64,000 nt of DNA from Paucimonas lemoignei (GTDB lineage: Bacteria; Pseudomonadota; Gammaproteobacteria; Pseudomonadales; Pseudomonadaceae): the NCBI GenBank assembly GCA_900475325.1, contig LS483371.1:1860001-1924000 (forward strand), written 5' to 3'. The notes under the pieces are model-generated. The model did not search any database and was not told the DNA's origin. It saw only the letters and a program-made list of their open reading frames with translations. The translations under genes were made by a program, and so were the position numbers. Of the stretch, positions 47,937-58,268 are shown piece after piece (within the stretch, counting starts at the first letter, position 1; each line of letters starts with the position of its first letter).

Positions 47937-48542
47937 ATGCGTAGCCTGGTTCTGCTACTGGCGCTGTTGGCGTTGAATGGTTGTATGAGTGTCAGCGATA
48001 TGGCCCAGGGCACTCGCGATCAACTCAGTGATGCGGGGATTCTCGATCACAGCAATACCCGGCGCTTGAGCAATTTTCGCCTGCAGGCTGACTCCTTCAT
48101 TTATATAGCGCAGGGTGCCTTCGCGCCCCACGGCGCCGGGGCTCTTCCCCGCCAAAACGTGGTCGCTGAAGAAGCCTTCAATGGTTTTGTCGAGTATTTC
48201 CCCATGGTCCGTCGTGCACGTGCGCCGCTTGGGCTGGACGAAGCCATGACCGAGGCCCGTTCCATGGGCGCTCATTACTTGCTCTATACCCGCTTTGCCA
48301 AGGCTGACGACCGCATCGGCAATACCGATGAGTGGTCTGATCAAGAGGCGGTTGATCGTCTCGGTATCGATAATGGCGTGATTCAGCTGATGGTCATTGA
48401 AACCAGCACCCGTTACCTGATCGACAGTGCGCGGATTCATATCCGTGGCGGTTTGCTGACGCTGTACGACACCAGCCCTGAAGATTTGCTTGCCCCGCCC
48501 CTTGAGGAATACGCTCGCAGTTTGTTGGGCGTCAGTCGTTAA
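47937..48542 (+). CDS. DUF4823 lipoprotein
   Basis: This 201-residue protein has a lipoprotein signal ([16 protein letters not shown], lipobox cysteine at residue 16) and a DUF4823-type domain ([19 protein letters not shown] ... [25 protein letters not shown]). It is anchored in the outer or inner membrane; the +2 residue is Met, so there is no Asp retention signal and outer membrane is expected. The ATG at 47937 follows GGGAGGG; upstream in-frame codons to 47838 are not needed. The function is unknown. The DUF1285 gene follows 10 bases later. Confidence 0.85.
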   Translation: MRSLVLLLALLALNGCMSVSDMAQGTRDQLSDAGILDHSNTRRLSNFRLQADSFIYIAQGAFAPHGAGALPRQNVVAEEAFNGFVEYFPMVRRARAPLGLDEAMTEARSMGAHYLLYTRFAKADDRIGNTDEWSDQEAVDRLGIDNGVIQLMVIETSTRYLIDSARIHIRGGLLTLYDTSPEDLLAPPLEEYARSLLGVSR

Positions 48543-48552
48543 GGAGCAAATC

Positions 48553-49113
48553 ATGAGCGGTTCCGGCAAGGTCAACGATCTGTTTGCGCAGATCCCCAAA
48601 GGCAAAGGGTTGCCGCCTGTTCACCTGTGGAATCCGGATTTCTGTGGCGATATCGACATGCGTATCGCTCGGGACGGCACCTGGTACTACCTGGGCACGC
48701 CCATTGGCCGCAAGCCGATGGTCCGTCTGTTTTCGACCATCATGCGTCGCGACGGTGACGATTACTTCCTGATTACGCCGGTTGAGAAGGTGCGGATCAC
48801 GGTCGATGACGCGCCCTTTGTGGCGGTCAGCCTGGAGGTCGAAGGGGAGGGTGAGCAGCAGGTTTTGCGGTTCACCACCAATGTCGAGGATCAAACGGTG
48901 GCGGGGCCCGAGCATCTACTGCGGGTAGTTACTGATCCGCACACGGGCGAGCCTGCTCCCTATGTAAATGTCAGGGTCAATCTCGAAGCCCTCATCCATC
49001 GCAACGTGTTTTACCAGTTGGTAGAGCTGGCGGTTCCCCGCGAGATAGACGGGCAACGATGGCTGGGGGTGTGGAGTTCAGGACAATTTTTTCCTGTGGG
49101 GCTGGAACCCTGA
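48553..49113 (+). CDS. DUF1285 family protein
   Basis: This 186-residue cytoplasmic protein has the family motifs [43 protein letters not shown] and [21 protein letters not shown]. Structures of relatives show a two-domain beta fold, but no function is established. AAGGAG precedes the ATG. It pairs with the lipoprotein gene; both occur together in P. aeruginosa as I recall. It ends 79 bases before a gene that in P. aeruginosa belongs to a distant region. Confidence 0.85.
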   Translation: MSGSGKVNDLFAQIPKGKGLPPVHLWNPDFCGDIDMRIARDGTWYYLGTPIGRKPMVRLFSTIMRRDGDDYFLITPVEKVRITVDDAPFVAVSLEVEGEGEQQVLRFTTNVEDQTVAGPEHLLRVVTDPHTGEPAPYVNVRVNLEALIHRNVFYQLVELAVPREIDGQRWLGVWSSGQFFPVGLEP

Positions 49114-49192
49114 CCGATAAATCACTTGCTCAATTGCCTGCGCCAGACTGCGCGGTTAAAGTGCCGCTCCCCGTTTTACCTGAGGTTTTTGC

Positions 49193-50203
49193 ATGGATCA
49201 GTCCTTTGATATTGCCGTGATCGGCGCCACCGGTACTGTCGGCGAAACCATCGTCCAGATTCTTGAAGAACGCAATTTTCCGGTCGCGCAGCTGCATTTG
49301 CTGGCCAGCATCGAATCGGCAGGCCATTCAGTTCCGTTCAGGGGCAAGAACGTGCGCGTGCGCGAAGTCGACGAATTCGATTTCAGCAAAGCTCAAGTCG
49401 CGTTCTTCGCTGCAGGCCCGGCGATTACCCGCAGCTACGCGGCGCGCGCCACGGCGGCGGGGTGTTCGGTGATCGATCTGTCGGGCGGACTGACCTGCGA
49501 GGAGGCGCCAGGCGTTGTTCCTGAAATCAACGCCGCACTGCTCGAATCGTTCGGCAAGCCTTTTCAGGTCGGCAGCCCCAGCGCTTCTGGCGCTGCGTTG
49601 TCGTTGACCCTGGCGCCCTTGCGCGAGGTTTTGGAAATCCTGCGCGTGAATGTCACTGCCTGTCTGGCGGTTTCCAGCCAGGGCCGCGAGGGTGTCGCAG
49701 AGCTGGCGCGTCAGACCACCGAACTGCTCAACGTACGTCCGCTAGAACCGCGCTTCTTTGATCGGCAGATGGCGTTCAACGTGCTGGCTCAGGTGGGCGC
49801 GCCAGACGCAGACGGCCATGCGCCGTTGGAAAAACGTCTGGTCGCCGAGTTGCGTGAGTTGCTTGACCTGCCTTTACTCAAAGTCGCCGCGACTTGCATC
49901 CAGGTGCCGGTGTTCTTTGGCGACAGCTTTACTGTTTCGCTGGAGACAGCGGCGCCCGTTGATCTTGCGGCGGTGAACAAGGCGTTGGAAGCGGCAGCGG
50001 GTATCGAGCTTGTGGAAGAGGGCGATTACCCCACGGCGGTCGGTGATGCTGTAGGGCAAGACGTTGTTTATGTAGGAAGGGTGCGTAGCGGAATTGACGA
50101 CCCGTGTCAGCTCAATCTGTGGGTAACCGCCGACAATGTTCGCAAAGGCGCGGCCTTGAACGCTGTGCAGGTTGCTGAATTGTTGATAAAAGACTATGTG
50201 TAA
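49193..50203 (+). CDS. USG-1-like aspartate-semialdehyde dehydrogenase homologue, catalytic Cys missing
   Basis: This 336-residue protein has the ASADH fold: the NAD(P) motif AVIGATGTVGETIVQIL and the C-terminal RVRSGIDDPCQLNLWVTADNVRKGAALNAVQ. In true enzymes the catalytic cysteine lies in a PNCST-type motif; here that position reads GSPSASGAA, with alanine for cysteine. It therefore should not reduce aspartyl phosphate. E. coli Usg is the same kind of non-enzymatic relative. The active asd gene, usually just upstream in pseudomonads, is not in the window. It precedes fimV, as usual in Pseudomonas. Confidence 0.88.
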   Translation: MDQSFDIAVIGATGTVGETIVQILEERNFPVAQLHLLASIESAGHSVPFRGKNVRVREVDEFDFSKAQVAFFAAGPAITRSYAARATAAGCSVIDLSGGLTCEEAPGVVPEINAALLESFGKPFQVGSPSASGAALSLTLAPLREVLEILRVNVTACLAVSSQGREGVAELARQTTELLNVRPLEPRFFDRQMAFNVLAQVGAPDADGHAPLEKRLVAELRELLDLPLLKVAATCIQVPVFFGDSFTVSLETAAPVDLAAVNKALEAAAGIELVEEGDYPTAVGDAVGQDVVYVGRVRSGIDDPCQLNLWVTADNVRKGAALNAVQVAELLIKDYV

Positions 50204-50316
50204 AAGATACTTGGCAACAATTTGAAGAATCATTCTAGCCAGGCGTGTCCTCGACGCTGAGATGAGTGCTTTTCACCTTCTCGGCTACCGAGGAATTTTT
50301 AAACAAGGGATGGGCT

Positions 50317-53094
50317 ATGGTTCAGGTTCGCAAACTGGTTTTAGCAATTGCCGCGGCTTCAGCGCTGTCATCGGGAATGGCGCAGGCGCTGGGCCTTGGG
50401 GAATTGTCGGTCAAGTCGACCCTGAACCAACCATTGGTAGCCGAGATTGAGTTGACCGAAGCGCAGGGACTCAATCCTGCGCAAGTGGTCCCAAGTCTGG
50501 CGACCACCGCTGACTTCGCTCAGGCCGGGATTACCCGTCAGGCTTTTCTCAACGACTTGACGTTCACGCCGGTGATCAATGCCAGCGGCAAAAGCGTCTT
50601 GCGTATCACCTCGACCAGGCCGGTACGTGAGCCTTTCGTAAAATTCCTGGTGCAAGTGCTCTGGCCTAACGGCCGTCTGCTACGCGAGTACAGCCTGCTG
50701 CTGGATCCGCCCAAGTATTCGCCTGAGGCCGCGGCAGCAGCCACAGCGGCCGCGAATCCGGCGGCTCCGGCACAATTGCCGAGTACGGCGCCGGCCACCA
50801 CTGAGCCTGCGACCCCACCCGCAGCGCCTGCGCCAGAGCCTGCGGCACAGACGCCACCTGCCGCAGCGCCTGCGTCGGACGCAAAACCTGTTCTCTACAC
50901 CACCAGCAATAACGACACGCTGTGGGAAATCGCCGAAAAGGTCCGCAATGGCGGCACGGTCCAGCAAACCATGCTGGCGATTCAGGCGTTGAATCCCAAC
51001 GCCTTCATCGGTGGCAACATCAACCGTCTTAAAAAAGGCCAGGTGTTACGCCTGCCCAACGCCGAGCAATCAAAGGTCACGCCCCAGCCACAGGCAATCA
51101 ACGAAGTAGCGGCGCAAAACCAGGCCTGGCGCCAAGGGCGCAGCACTCCAACGGGCGCTCGCCAACTGGACGCCACGCGCCGCGACCGCGCGGGCTCCGC
51201 GCCTTCGCAGGTGGAGGCCAAAGACAATCTGAGTCTGGTCTCAGCAGGTTCAAATGGCGCCAACGGCGCGGCGGGTGACAAGAATCTCGCTAACAAGCTG
51301 GCTGTGGCTGAGGAAAACCTTGATACGGCGCGTCGTGATAACGCCGAACTCAAGAGCCGCATGAATGATCTGCAAAGTCAGCTCGACAAAATGCAGCGTC
51401 TGATTCAGCTCAAAAGCGATCAGCTGGCCAAGATGCAGGCTTCAGGCGCTGTGGTTCCAGCGGCTGCGCCGGCCACTCCAGCCACTCCGGCCGCTAATCC
51501 GTCCATGCCTGCAGCCTTGGCCGCCACGCCCGGCTCGCCGGAAGCCGCCGCCAAGCCACCCGGCGAAATTGCCCCGGAAGACGCGTTGCCAGCAGGTGCC
51601 GCTCAAGTCACGACGCCTGGCATGGAGACACCGTTGGTGGTTGATCCGGCTGCGGTGCAGGGTGCCGAAGAGCAGGATCCGTTCAAACAGTTGCTGAACA
51701 ACCCGATCGTGCTCGGCATCATCGGTGGCGCAGTGGTGTTGTTGCTGCTGCTGTTGATGCTGTTCCTGGCGCGTCGCCGCAACGCCAAGGCTGAAGCCGA
51801 GAAGCATCGCCGTATGGCCCGCGCCCTGGCTGAAGAGTCCGAGTTTGTTTCGGACATGGACATGGAGCTGCCACAGGCTAGCTTCGACGGTCTCGATGTT
51901 CCTCCGCCGGGTGTGCGAATGGCGCCCGCCGCCGCAGCCGCAGGTGTGGCGGCTAAAGAGCGTCCTGCCGATCCGCTGGTGCAGGCCGAAATCCATATTG
52001 CTTATGGCCGTATGAATCAGGCGGTCGAGCTGTTGGAAGAGTCCGTCAAGGTCGACCCGACTCGCGATGATATTCGCCTCAAACTGATGGAAATCTACGC
52101 CGAGCAGGGCAACACCAAAGCGTTCGCTGCACATGAGCGCAAAGTGGTGGCCCGGGGAAAGAACCAAGCTGAGGTCGAGCAGCTAAAAGATAACAACCCG
52201 ACCATCGCTGCTGCCGCCGTCACTGCAGCAGCTGCAACCGCGACTGCCGCTGCATTGGCAGCCGAGATGGACGCCAAATACGTTGAAAGCCTGCTGCTCG
52301 ATGAGCAGGAGCCGGAATCTGAGGTCGTAGCGGCTGAGCCAGCGCCACAACCTGAGCCGGAACCGGCTCCGATTGTCGATGCTGATGATCAGGACAACGA
52401 TTTTGACTTGAGCATGGATGATCTGGAGCAGGCTGCGCCTGAGCCTGAGCCTGTGTTGCCAGCCAGTGACTTCGAGCTTGATGCGCCGGTTGTAGCGGCA
52501 GATGAGCCAAGTTTCGAAACCTTGCTCAGGCAGCAAAATGAAACGCCGGCGATCAACACCCCTGATGATCTGGACGATTTTGATCTCGATCTGGCTGAAG
52601 ACGAGCCCGCGTTGACCACCGAAGACGATTTCCTGCTCAGCCTGGAAAACGACCCGCTGGACCTGGGTGAAACGCCGACCGTTGCACCACAGCCAGAGCC
52701 CGAGCTGGAACATGATCTAGATCTTCCGGACGATTTTGATCTGTCGCTAGCTGATGAGATCGAGACCGATCAGGCCACTCAGGCTTTTGCTTCGGAAATC
52801 GACGACGTCAACGCTGAACTGGAGCGTCTGTCGCAGAACCTGGAAAGCCCACCGATAGCCGAGCCATTTCAGACGCCAAGTTTTACGGCCGACGACATGG
52901 CAGCCATGGACGACGAACCTGAGTTCGACTTCCTTTCCGGCACCGACGAGGCCGCCACCAAACTCGATCTGGCGCGAGCCTACATTGAGATGGGTGACAG
53001 CGACGGCGCGCGGGATATCCTCGATGAAGTGGTCACCGAGGGCGATGACAGCCAGAAAACCGAGGCCAGAGAGATGCTCGGTCGCCTGGTCTGA
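50317..53094 (+). CDS. fimV: pilus assembly/polar hub protein FimV
   Basis: FimV binds peptidoglycan and organises type IV pili, polarity and cAMP signalling. The 925-residue protein has a signal peptide (MVQVRKLVLAIAAASALSSG, cut after residue 24), the FimV N-terminal domain (LGLGELSVKSTLNQPLVAEI) and a Pro/Ala linker. A LysM domain at about 190-245, a coiled coil at about 325-375 and one membrane helix at about 463-485 follow. TPR-like repeats, a very acidic cytoplasmic stretch and a FimV C-terminal domain complete it. The ATG at 50317 has AAGGG upstream. A shorter paralogue is at 4976-7153. Confidence 0.95.
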   Translation: MVQVRKLVLAIAAASALSSGMAQALGLGELSVKSTLNQPLVAEIELTEAQGLNPAQVVPSLATTADFAQAGITRQAFLNDLTFTPVINASGKSVLRITSTRPVREPFVKFLVQVLWPNGRLLREYSLLLDPPKYSPEAAAAATAAANPAAPAQLPSTAPATTEPATPPAAPAPEPAAQTPPAAAPASDAKPVLYTTSNNDTLWEIAEKVRNGGTVQQTMLAIQALNPNAFIGGNINRLKKGQVLRLPNAEQSKVTPQPQAINEVAAQNQAWRQGRSTPTGARQLDATRRDRAGSAPSQVEAKDNLSLVSAGSNGANGAAGDKNLANKLAVAEENLDTARRDNAELKSRMNDLQSQLDKMQRLIQLKSDQLAKMQASGAVVPAAAPATPATPAANPSMPAALAATPGSPEAAAKPPGEIAPEDALPAGAAQVTTPGMETPLVVDPAAVQGAEEQDPFKQLLNNPIVLGIIGGAVVLLLLLLMLFLARRRNAKAEAEKHRRMARALAEESEFVSDMDMELPQASFDGLDVPPPGVRMAPAAAAAGVAAKERPADPLVQAEIHIAYGRMNQAVELLEESVKVDPTRDDIRLKLMEIYAEQGNTKAFAAHERKVVARGKNQAEVEQLKDNNPTIAAAAVTAAAATATAAALAAEMDAKYVESLLLDEQEPESEVVAAEPAPQPEPEPAPIVDADDQDNDFDLSMDDLEQAAPEPEPVLPASDFELDAPVVAADEPSFETLLRQQNETPAINTPDDLDDFDLDLAEDEPALTTEDDFLLSLENDPLDLGETPTVAPQPEPELEHDLDLPDDFDLSLADEIETDQATQAFASEIDDVNAELERLSQNLESPPIAEPFQTPSFTADDMAAMDDEPEFDFLSGTDEAATKLDLARAYIEMGDSDGARDILDEVVTEGDDSQKTEAREMLGRLV

Positions 53095-53112
53095 ATCATC
53101 CCGGCAACACAG

Positions 53113-53142
53113 CAACGGCCGCTTATGCGGCCGTTTGCATTT
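53113..53142 (+). terminator. fimV intrinsic terminator
   Basis: ACGGCCGC and GCGGCCGT form an 8-bp stem with a TTAT loop followed by TTGCATTT, 18 bases after the stop. Confidence 0.75.
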
Positions 53143-53219
53143 AAAGTGCCCAGACGTGGCGTCTTTTTTCGGCGGCCCTATAATGGCCGCCATTTCGCAA
53201 ACCGACAGGCTTTAACTTC

Positions 53220-54074
53220 TTGGCGAACATAGACACTCCGGCGGCCGAAATGGCTGCTGATGGCTTTTCCCGAATTGCGCTCGGGGTCGAATACAAGGGC
53301 TCGCGATACTGCGGCTGGCAGCGTCAGGCATCCGGCGTGTTGACCGTGCAGGAAACACTCGAAAACGCGTTGTCGAAGGTGGCCGACTCGCCCGTGTCGC
53401 TGATGTGCGCCGGTCGGACCGATGCGGGCGTGCACGCCTGCGGTCAAGTGGTGCATTTCGACACCCGTGCCGAGCGCTCCTTGAAGGCCTGGGTGATGGG
53501 CGCCAATATCAACCTGCCTCACGATATCAGCGTGAGCTGGGCCAGAGTCATGCCCGCTGATTTCCATGCGCGCTTCAAGGCCATCGCCCGGCGTTATCGC
53601 TACGTCATCTACAACGATCAGATCCGACCCGCGCACCTGAACCAGGAAATCACCTGGAATCACCGGCCGCTGGATGTCGAACGCATGGCCGAGGCTGCGC
53701 AGTATCTGGTCGGTACCCATGATTTCAGCGCGTTCCGGGCCGGGCAATGCCAGGCCAAATCGCCTATCAAGCAACTGCACCATCTGCGGGTGACGCGGCA
53801 CGGCAAGATGATTGTCATTGATGTGCGCGCCAATGCCTTCCTGCATCACATGGTGCGCAACATTGCCGGGGTGCTGATGACCATCGGTACCGGCGAGCGG
53901 CCGATCGAGTGGGCGCGCGAGGTGTTGGAAAGCAAAGTGCGGCGCACTGGCGGGGTCACGGCCCATCCATTTGGCCTTTATCTGGTACAGGTGGAGTACC
54001 GGGACGAATTCCCGCTGCCGGATCGCTACATCGGGCCGCATTTTCTGACAGGTTTCTCGGAATTGGACGGCTGA
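53220..54074 (+). CDS. truA: tRNA pseudouridine(38-40) synthase TruA
   Basis: TruA modifies positions 38-40 of tRNA anticodon stems. The 284-residue protein has [15 protein letters not shown], the catalytic aspartate motif [25 protein letters not shown] and [13 protein letters not shown]. The start is given as the TTG at 53220; an ATG at 53250 is the alternative and would remove ten non-conserved residues. trpF follows after 59 bases. Confidence 0.94.
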   Translation: MANIDTPAAEMAADGFSRIALGVEYKGSRYCGWQRQASGVLTVQETLENALSKVADSPVSLMCAGRTDAGVHACGQVVHFDTRAERSLKAWVMGANINLPHDISVSWARVMPADFHARFKAIARRYRYVIYNDQIRPAHLNQEITWNHRPLDVERMAEAAQYLVGTHDFSAFRAGQCQAKSPIKQLHHLRVTRHGKMIVIDVRANAFLHHMVRNIAGVLMTIGTGERPIEWAREVLESKVRRTGGVTAHPFGLYLVQVEYRDEFPLPDRYIGPHFLTGFSELDG

Positions 54075-54133
54075 CGCTCGGTGCAGCATTTGCTAATATC
54101 CGGGCCTTTCCCGAAAGGCTTGAGGTTATTTAC

Positions 54134-54754
54134 ATGTCAGCCGTTCGCAGCAAGATCTGCGGTATTACCCGCATAGAAGATGCCTTGGCCGCTGTTGAAG
54201 CGGGTGCCGACGCCATCGGTTTTGTGTTCTACCCTAAAAGTCCCAGGGCCGTCAGCGTGCATCAGGCTCGGGCGATCATCGCTGCGTTGCCGCCTTTCAT
54301 CAGTACGGTGGGGCTGTTTGTCAACGCCAGCCGCTGTGAATTGAACGAGATGCTCGACGCCGTGCCTCTGGACCTGCTGCAGTTCCACGGCGATGAGACG
54401 CCGGAGCAGTGCGAGGGTTATCATCGCCCGTTCATCAAGGCGCTGCGCGTGCAGGCCAGTGACGATATTGCAGGCAGTTGCCGGGCTTATGCCAAGGCCA
54501 GCGGCATTCTGCTGGACACGTTTGTCTCGGGCGTGCCGGGTGGTACAGGTGAAACATTTGACTGGGCATTGATTCCGGACAATCTGGACAAGCCGATTAT
54601 CCTGGCGGGCGGGCTTACCTCCGCCAATGTCGCCCAGGCCATTGCCCAGGTTCGCCCTTATGCGGTTGATGTCAGTGGCGGGGTCGAAAAAAGCAAAGGC
54701 ATCAAGGATCATGACAAGATCCGCGCGTTCATGAGTGCGGTGCATGGCGCTTGA
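54134..54754 (+). CDS. trpF: phosphoribosylanthranilate isomerase
   Basis: The third step of tryptophan synthesis. The 206-residue TIM barrel has [14 protein letters not shown] with the catalytic cysteine, [26 protein letters not shown] and [17 protein letters not shown], and ends with [14 protein letters not shown] and [14 protein letters not shown]. The ATG at 54134 follows a TTGAGG. As usual in Pseudomonas it is unlinked to other trp genes and sits between truA and accD. Confidence 0.96.
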   Translation: MSAVRSKICGITRIEDALAAVEAGADAIGFVFYPKSPRAVSVHQARAIIAALPPFISTVGLFVNASRCELNEMLDAVPLDLLQFHGDETPEQCEGYHRPFIKALRVQASDDIAGSCRAYAKASGILLDTFVSGVPGGTGETFDWALIPDNLDKPIILAGGLTSANVAQAIAQVRPYAVDVSGGVEKSKGIKDHDKIRAFMSAVHGA

Positions 54755-55038
54755 TGGCGGCTGAACCGGGTTGCACGTACGATGTGACGGCTTTTGGCCG
54801 ACCATCGTCCACAACCCTGTCTGCACCGCATGCGGGTAGTCTGAATTTTACGCGGCGAGGGCGGCAGCATCCCCTGGTCACGATTGAAAAGAGTCACGAT
54901 TGAAGTTGCACGCGTTGCAGGTCTCGCCCTACGGCGGCCGCAGTCGGCAGCTCCAAGCCATTTACGAATTTAGCTCAAGGGCATGCGCAGGCGCTGAGTC
55001 GCCTCGCGTTCGAGCCATCGGTACTGGAGAAACAAAGC

Positions 55039-55959
55039 ATGAGCAACTGGTTGGTAGACAAGCTGATCCCCTCGATCATGCGTTCCGAGGTCAAGAAAAG
55101 CTCGGTCCCCGAAGGCCTTTGGCACAAGTGCCCGTCCTGTGAAGCGGTGCTTTATCGTCCAGAGCTGGAGAAGACCCTGGACGTCTGCCCCAAGTGCAAC
55201 CACCACATGCGCATCGGTGCGCGTGCGCGTCTGGACATTTTCCTGGATGCCGAAGGTCGTGCTGAAATCGGTGCAGACCTGGAGCCGGTGGATCGCCTGA
55301 AGTTTCGCGACAGCAAGAAGTACAAGGATCGCCTGACCGGCGCGCAGAAGCAGACCGGCGAAAAAGACGCCCTGATTTCCATGAGTGGCTCCCTGCTGGG
55401 TATGCCGGTTGTGGCGTGTGCGTTCGAATTTTCTTTCATGGGCGGCTCGATGGGCGCCATCGTCGGTGAGCGCTTTGTACAAGCGGCCAACTACGCGCTG
55501 GAAAAACGCTGCCCGATGATCTGCTTCGCTGCGTCCGGTGGTGCACGGATGCAGGAAGCGCTGATTTCCCTTATGCAGATGGCCAAAACCTCTGCTGTTC
55601 TGGCGCGCCTGCGTGAAGAAGGCCTGCCGTTCATTTCCGTGCTGACCGATCCGGTCTACGGTGGCGTATCCGCGAGTCTGGCGATGCTGGGTGACGTGAT
55701 CGTTGCCGAGCCTAAAGCGCTGATCGGTTTCGCCGGTCCGCGTGTGATCGAACAGACCGTTCGTGAAAAGCTGCCGGAAGGCTTCCAGCGCAGTGAGTTC
55801 CTGCTGGATCACGGCGCTATCGACATGATCATTCATCGCCAGGAGCTGCGTCAGCGCCTGGGCAACCTGCTGGCACAGATGATGAACCTGCCTACGCCCA
55901 AGTTCGTGGCGCCGGTTATCGAACCTATCGTCGTTCCGCCGGCTCCGGCTACCGTATGA
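55039..55959 (+). CDS. accD: acetyl-CoA carboxylase, carboxyltransferase subunit beta
   Basis: The first committed step of fatty acid synthesis, acting with AccA, AccB and AccC encoded elsewhere. The 306-residue protein has the N-terminal zinc ribbon ([16 protein letters not shown] then CPKCNHH), which also binds its mRNA in E. coli. The crotonase-type core follows with [28 protein letters not shown] and [18 protein letters not shown]. It overlaps folC by four bases (ATGA), as in most gammaproteobacteria. Confidence 0.97.
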   Translation: MSNWLVDKLIPSIMRSEVKKSSVPEGLWHKCPSCEAVLYRPELEKTLDVCPKCNHHMRIGARARLDIFLDAEGRAEIGADLEPVDRLKFRDSKKYKDRLTGAQKQTGEKDALISMSGSLLGMPVVACAFEFSFMGGSMGAIVGERFVQAANYALEKRCPMICFAASGGARMQEALISLMQMAKTSAVLARLREEGLPFISVLTDPVYGGVSASLAMLGDVIVAEPKALIGFAGPRVIEQTVREKLPEGFQRSEFLLDHGAIDMIIHRQELRQRLGNLLAQMMNLPTPKFVAPVIEPIVVPPAPATV

Positions 55960-57263
55960 CCCCAGGATCCCTGGGCGACTGGCTCGCTTACCTGGAGCAA
56001 TTGCACCCTTCGGCCATCGACATGGGGCTGAATCGGTCGCGACAGGTGGCGCAGCAGTTGGGTCTTACCCGACCTGCGCCTCGGGTCATCACCGTCACGG
56101 GCACCAATGGCAAGGGTTCTACCTGCGCGTTCCTGGCTTCATTGCTCCGAGCCCAGGGCCTGAAAGTCGGCGTCTACAGCTCTCCGCATCTGCTGCGCTA
56201 CAACGAGCGTGTGCAAGTGCAGGGCGTTGAAGCCACGGACCTTGAGCTGTGTGACGCATTCGCTGTCGTTGAAGCGGCTCGCGGTGATGTAACCCTGACC
56301 TACTTCGAGATGGGCACCCTGGCTGCATTCTGGTTGTTCGAGCAAGCCGCGCTGGATGTCGCTGTGCTTGAAGTCGGCCTTGGTGGTCGCCTTGATGCGG
56401 TCAACCTTGTTGATTCCGATATCGCCGTGGTCACCAGCATTGGTGTTGACCATGCGGACTGGCTGGGTGATACCCGCGAATCGGTAGCCTTCGAGAAGGC
56501 AGGGATTTTCCGTGCAGACCGCCCGGCGGTGTGCGGCGATCCGTTGCCGCCGACCCCGTTGCTGGACAAGGCACAAGAGTTGAATTGCCCGATATGGGTC
56601 AGAGGGCGTGAGTTCGACCTTTCGATCGGTGATCGGCACTGGAGTTGGGTGGGGCAGGACGGGCAGGGGCAGCGGGTTGAGCTGCATGACCTGCCTTTGC
56701 TCGACTTGCCCATGGAGAACGCCGCGTTGGCGCTTCAGACCTTCCTGTTGCTGGGAATGGCTTGGGAGCCTGAGCAGATTCGCGCGGCGCTGGACGCAAC
56801 CCGTATCATCGGTCGTCTCGATCGTCGCTCGTTTATCTGGCATGGCAAGCGGCTCAATCTGCTTCTGGATGTGGGCCACAATCCCCATGCGGCGCAGTTT
56901 CTGGCCAGTCGTCTGGCACAGCGCGCTATTACGGGCCAGCGTTTCGCCGTGTTCGGCTTGCTGGCCGACAAGGAGCTGGAAGGCGTCGTGGCCGAACTGG
57001 CTTCGAGTATCGAGAACTGGGCCGTTGCCCCGTTGCCGACCTCCCGCAGTCGCCCGGCAGCCGATTTACAGGCTGCGCTCCAGAACCTTGGGGCCAAGGT
57101 GACGTCTTATCAGAGCGTCGCTTTGGCACTGGAGGCTCAGTGCGCGCACGCCACGGCCGATGACGAAATTTTGCTGTTCGGGTCTTTTTACTGTGTAGCC
57201 GAGGCCCTGGAATGGTTGACCCGGCACGCCAAAGAGGAAGCTGCAAATGGCACTGCTGGATAA
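55956..57263 (+). CDS. folC: bifunctional folylpolyglutamate/dihydrofolate synthase
   Basis: FolC adds glutamate to dihydropteroate and folates. The 435-residue Mur-ligase-type protein has the P-loop [40 protein letters not shown] and [19 protein letters not shown], plus the C-terminal [12 protein letters not shown]. Its end overlaps the start of the SPOR gene by 17 bases. accD-folC-dedD-cvpA-purF is a classical conserved order. Confidence 0.96.
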   Translation: MTPGSLGDWLAYLEQLHPSAIDMGLNRSRQVAQQLGLTRPAPRVITVTGTNGKGSTCAFLASLLRAQGLKVGVYSSPHLLRYNERVQVQGVEATDLELCDAFAVVEAARGDVTLTYFEMGTLAAFWLFEQAALDVAVLEVGLGGRLDAVNLVDSDIAVVTSIGVDHADWLGDTRESVAFEKAGIFRADRPAVCGDPLPPTPLLDKAQELNCPIWVRGREFDLSIGDRHWSWVGQDGQGQRVELHDLPLLDLPMENAALALQTFLLLGMAWEPEQIRAALDATRIIGRLDRRSFIWHGKRLNLLLDVGHNPHAAQFLASRLAQRAITGQRFAVFGLLADKELEGVVAELASSIENWAVAPLPTSRSRPAADLQAALQNLGAKVTSYQSVALALEAQCAHATADDEILLFGSFYCVAEALEWLTRHAKEEAANGTAG

Positions 57264-57936
57264 CGTATTCAAACAGCGAATGGTTGGCGCTCTGGTGCTG
57301 ATTGCCGTGGCGGTGATTTTCCTGCCCATGCTGTTCACGCGTCAGGATGAAACCCACCACGTTCAGGTGGATGCGCCCGCTGCGCCGCAAGCGCCCGTGG
57401 CACCTCAGGTTCAGGTCGAGCCAGTACCGGTGCCTGAGCCTCAGGCATTGCCGCAGGAGCCGGTGCCTACCGACGATGACTTGAGCGACCAGGCCCAGCC
57501 GCCGTCGATGCCCATCGCACCTGCGCCGCCAGCGGCCAAGCCAGTGACGCCACCTGCGGCTGCTGCGCAACCTGCTCCTGCAGCGAAACCAGCGACCAAG
57601 CCTGCCACTGCTCCAGCCACTCCCGCTACTCCGGCCACTGCGCCTGCTGCTGCGGCCGCCAAGCCTGCAGTGCCGAGCGGCGTGGATGCCAACGGCCTGT
57701 CGGTCAGCTGGTCGGTGCAGCTGGCGAGCATGTCCAACCGTGCCAATGCCGACAACCTGCAGAAAACGCTTCGCACCCAGGGTTATAACGCTTACATCCG
57801 CACCGCTGACGGTGTGAACCGGGTGTTCGTCGGCCCGCTGATCGAGCGCGCAGAGGCTGATCGCCTGCGTGATCAGCTCGACAAACAGCAGAAACTCAAG
57901 GGTATTGTGGTGCGCTTCCAGCCTGAGCGCGGCTGA
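57247..57936 (+). CDS. SPOR-domain cell division protein (DedD-like)
   Basis: This 229-residue bitopic membrane protein has a short cytoplasmic part, one helix (MVGALVLIAVAVIFLPMLF), a Pro/Ala/Val-rich periplasmic linker of about 110 residues and a C-terminal SPOR domain (WSVQLASMSNRANADNLQKT ... RVFVGPLIERAEADRLRDQL). SPOR domains bind denuded glycan at the septum. By position and layout it is the DedD equivalent. The gene starts inside folC. Confidence 0.9.
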   Translation: MALLDNVFKQRMVGALVLIAVAVIFLPMLFTRQDETHHVQVDAPAAPQAPVAPQVQVEPVPVPEPQALPQEPVPTDDDLSDQAQPPSMPIAPAPPAAKPVTPPAAAAQPAPAAKPATKPATAPATPATPATAPAAAAAKPAVPSGVDANGLSVSWSVQLASMSNRANADNLQKTLRTQGYNAYIRTADGVNRVFVGPLIERAEADRLRDQLDKQQKLKGIVVRFQPERG

Positions 57937-57946
57937 CACGTTCAAA

Positions 57947-58160
57947 GTGTTTACAGGCTGCCCAGGCTGTGTGTAAACGTAGCGAGCGATGGCAAGACAA
58001 GGCGCACCGAGCGGAGCGAGTAACAGCCGCAGGCTGGCCCGAAGGGTGAGCGAAGCGAATCAAAACAGGCGAAAAACGGCTCGGGTCGCGTCTGACTCTA
58101 GTGTTCTAAATGAGCATTTTTCGACTGTTTTTAACGCAGTATTGCGCGCGTAGAAACGAA
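57947..58160. repeat. possible dispersed intergenic repeat
   Basis: The 332-base gap before cvpA begins with GTTTACA/TGTAAAC arms (57949-57978). It continues with a GC-skewed stretch rich in GAGCGAAGCGA/GCGAGCGA motifs (to about 58060) and an AT-richer part ending near GAAACGAAGTTTC, itself palindromic. I recall similar blocks in other Pseudomonas intergenic regions, so it may be a repeat-family copy. No gene is visible. The cvpA promoter is likely near 58230 (TAAAAT). Confidence 0.45.
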
Positions 58161-58268
58161 GTTTCCCAGCCCGCAGTAGTTTTCACACGGTCTGGGCCGG
58201 AAATCTCGCTTACCGGCAGGTCGGCGCTCTGCTAAAATGCGCCGCCTTATCTGTTCGCAGGCTCAAAC

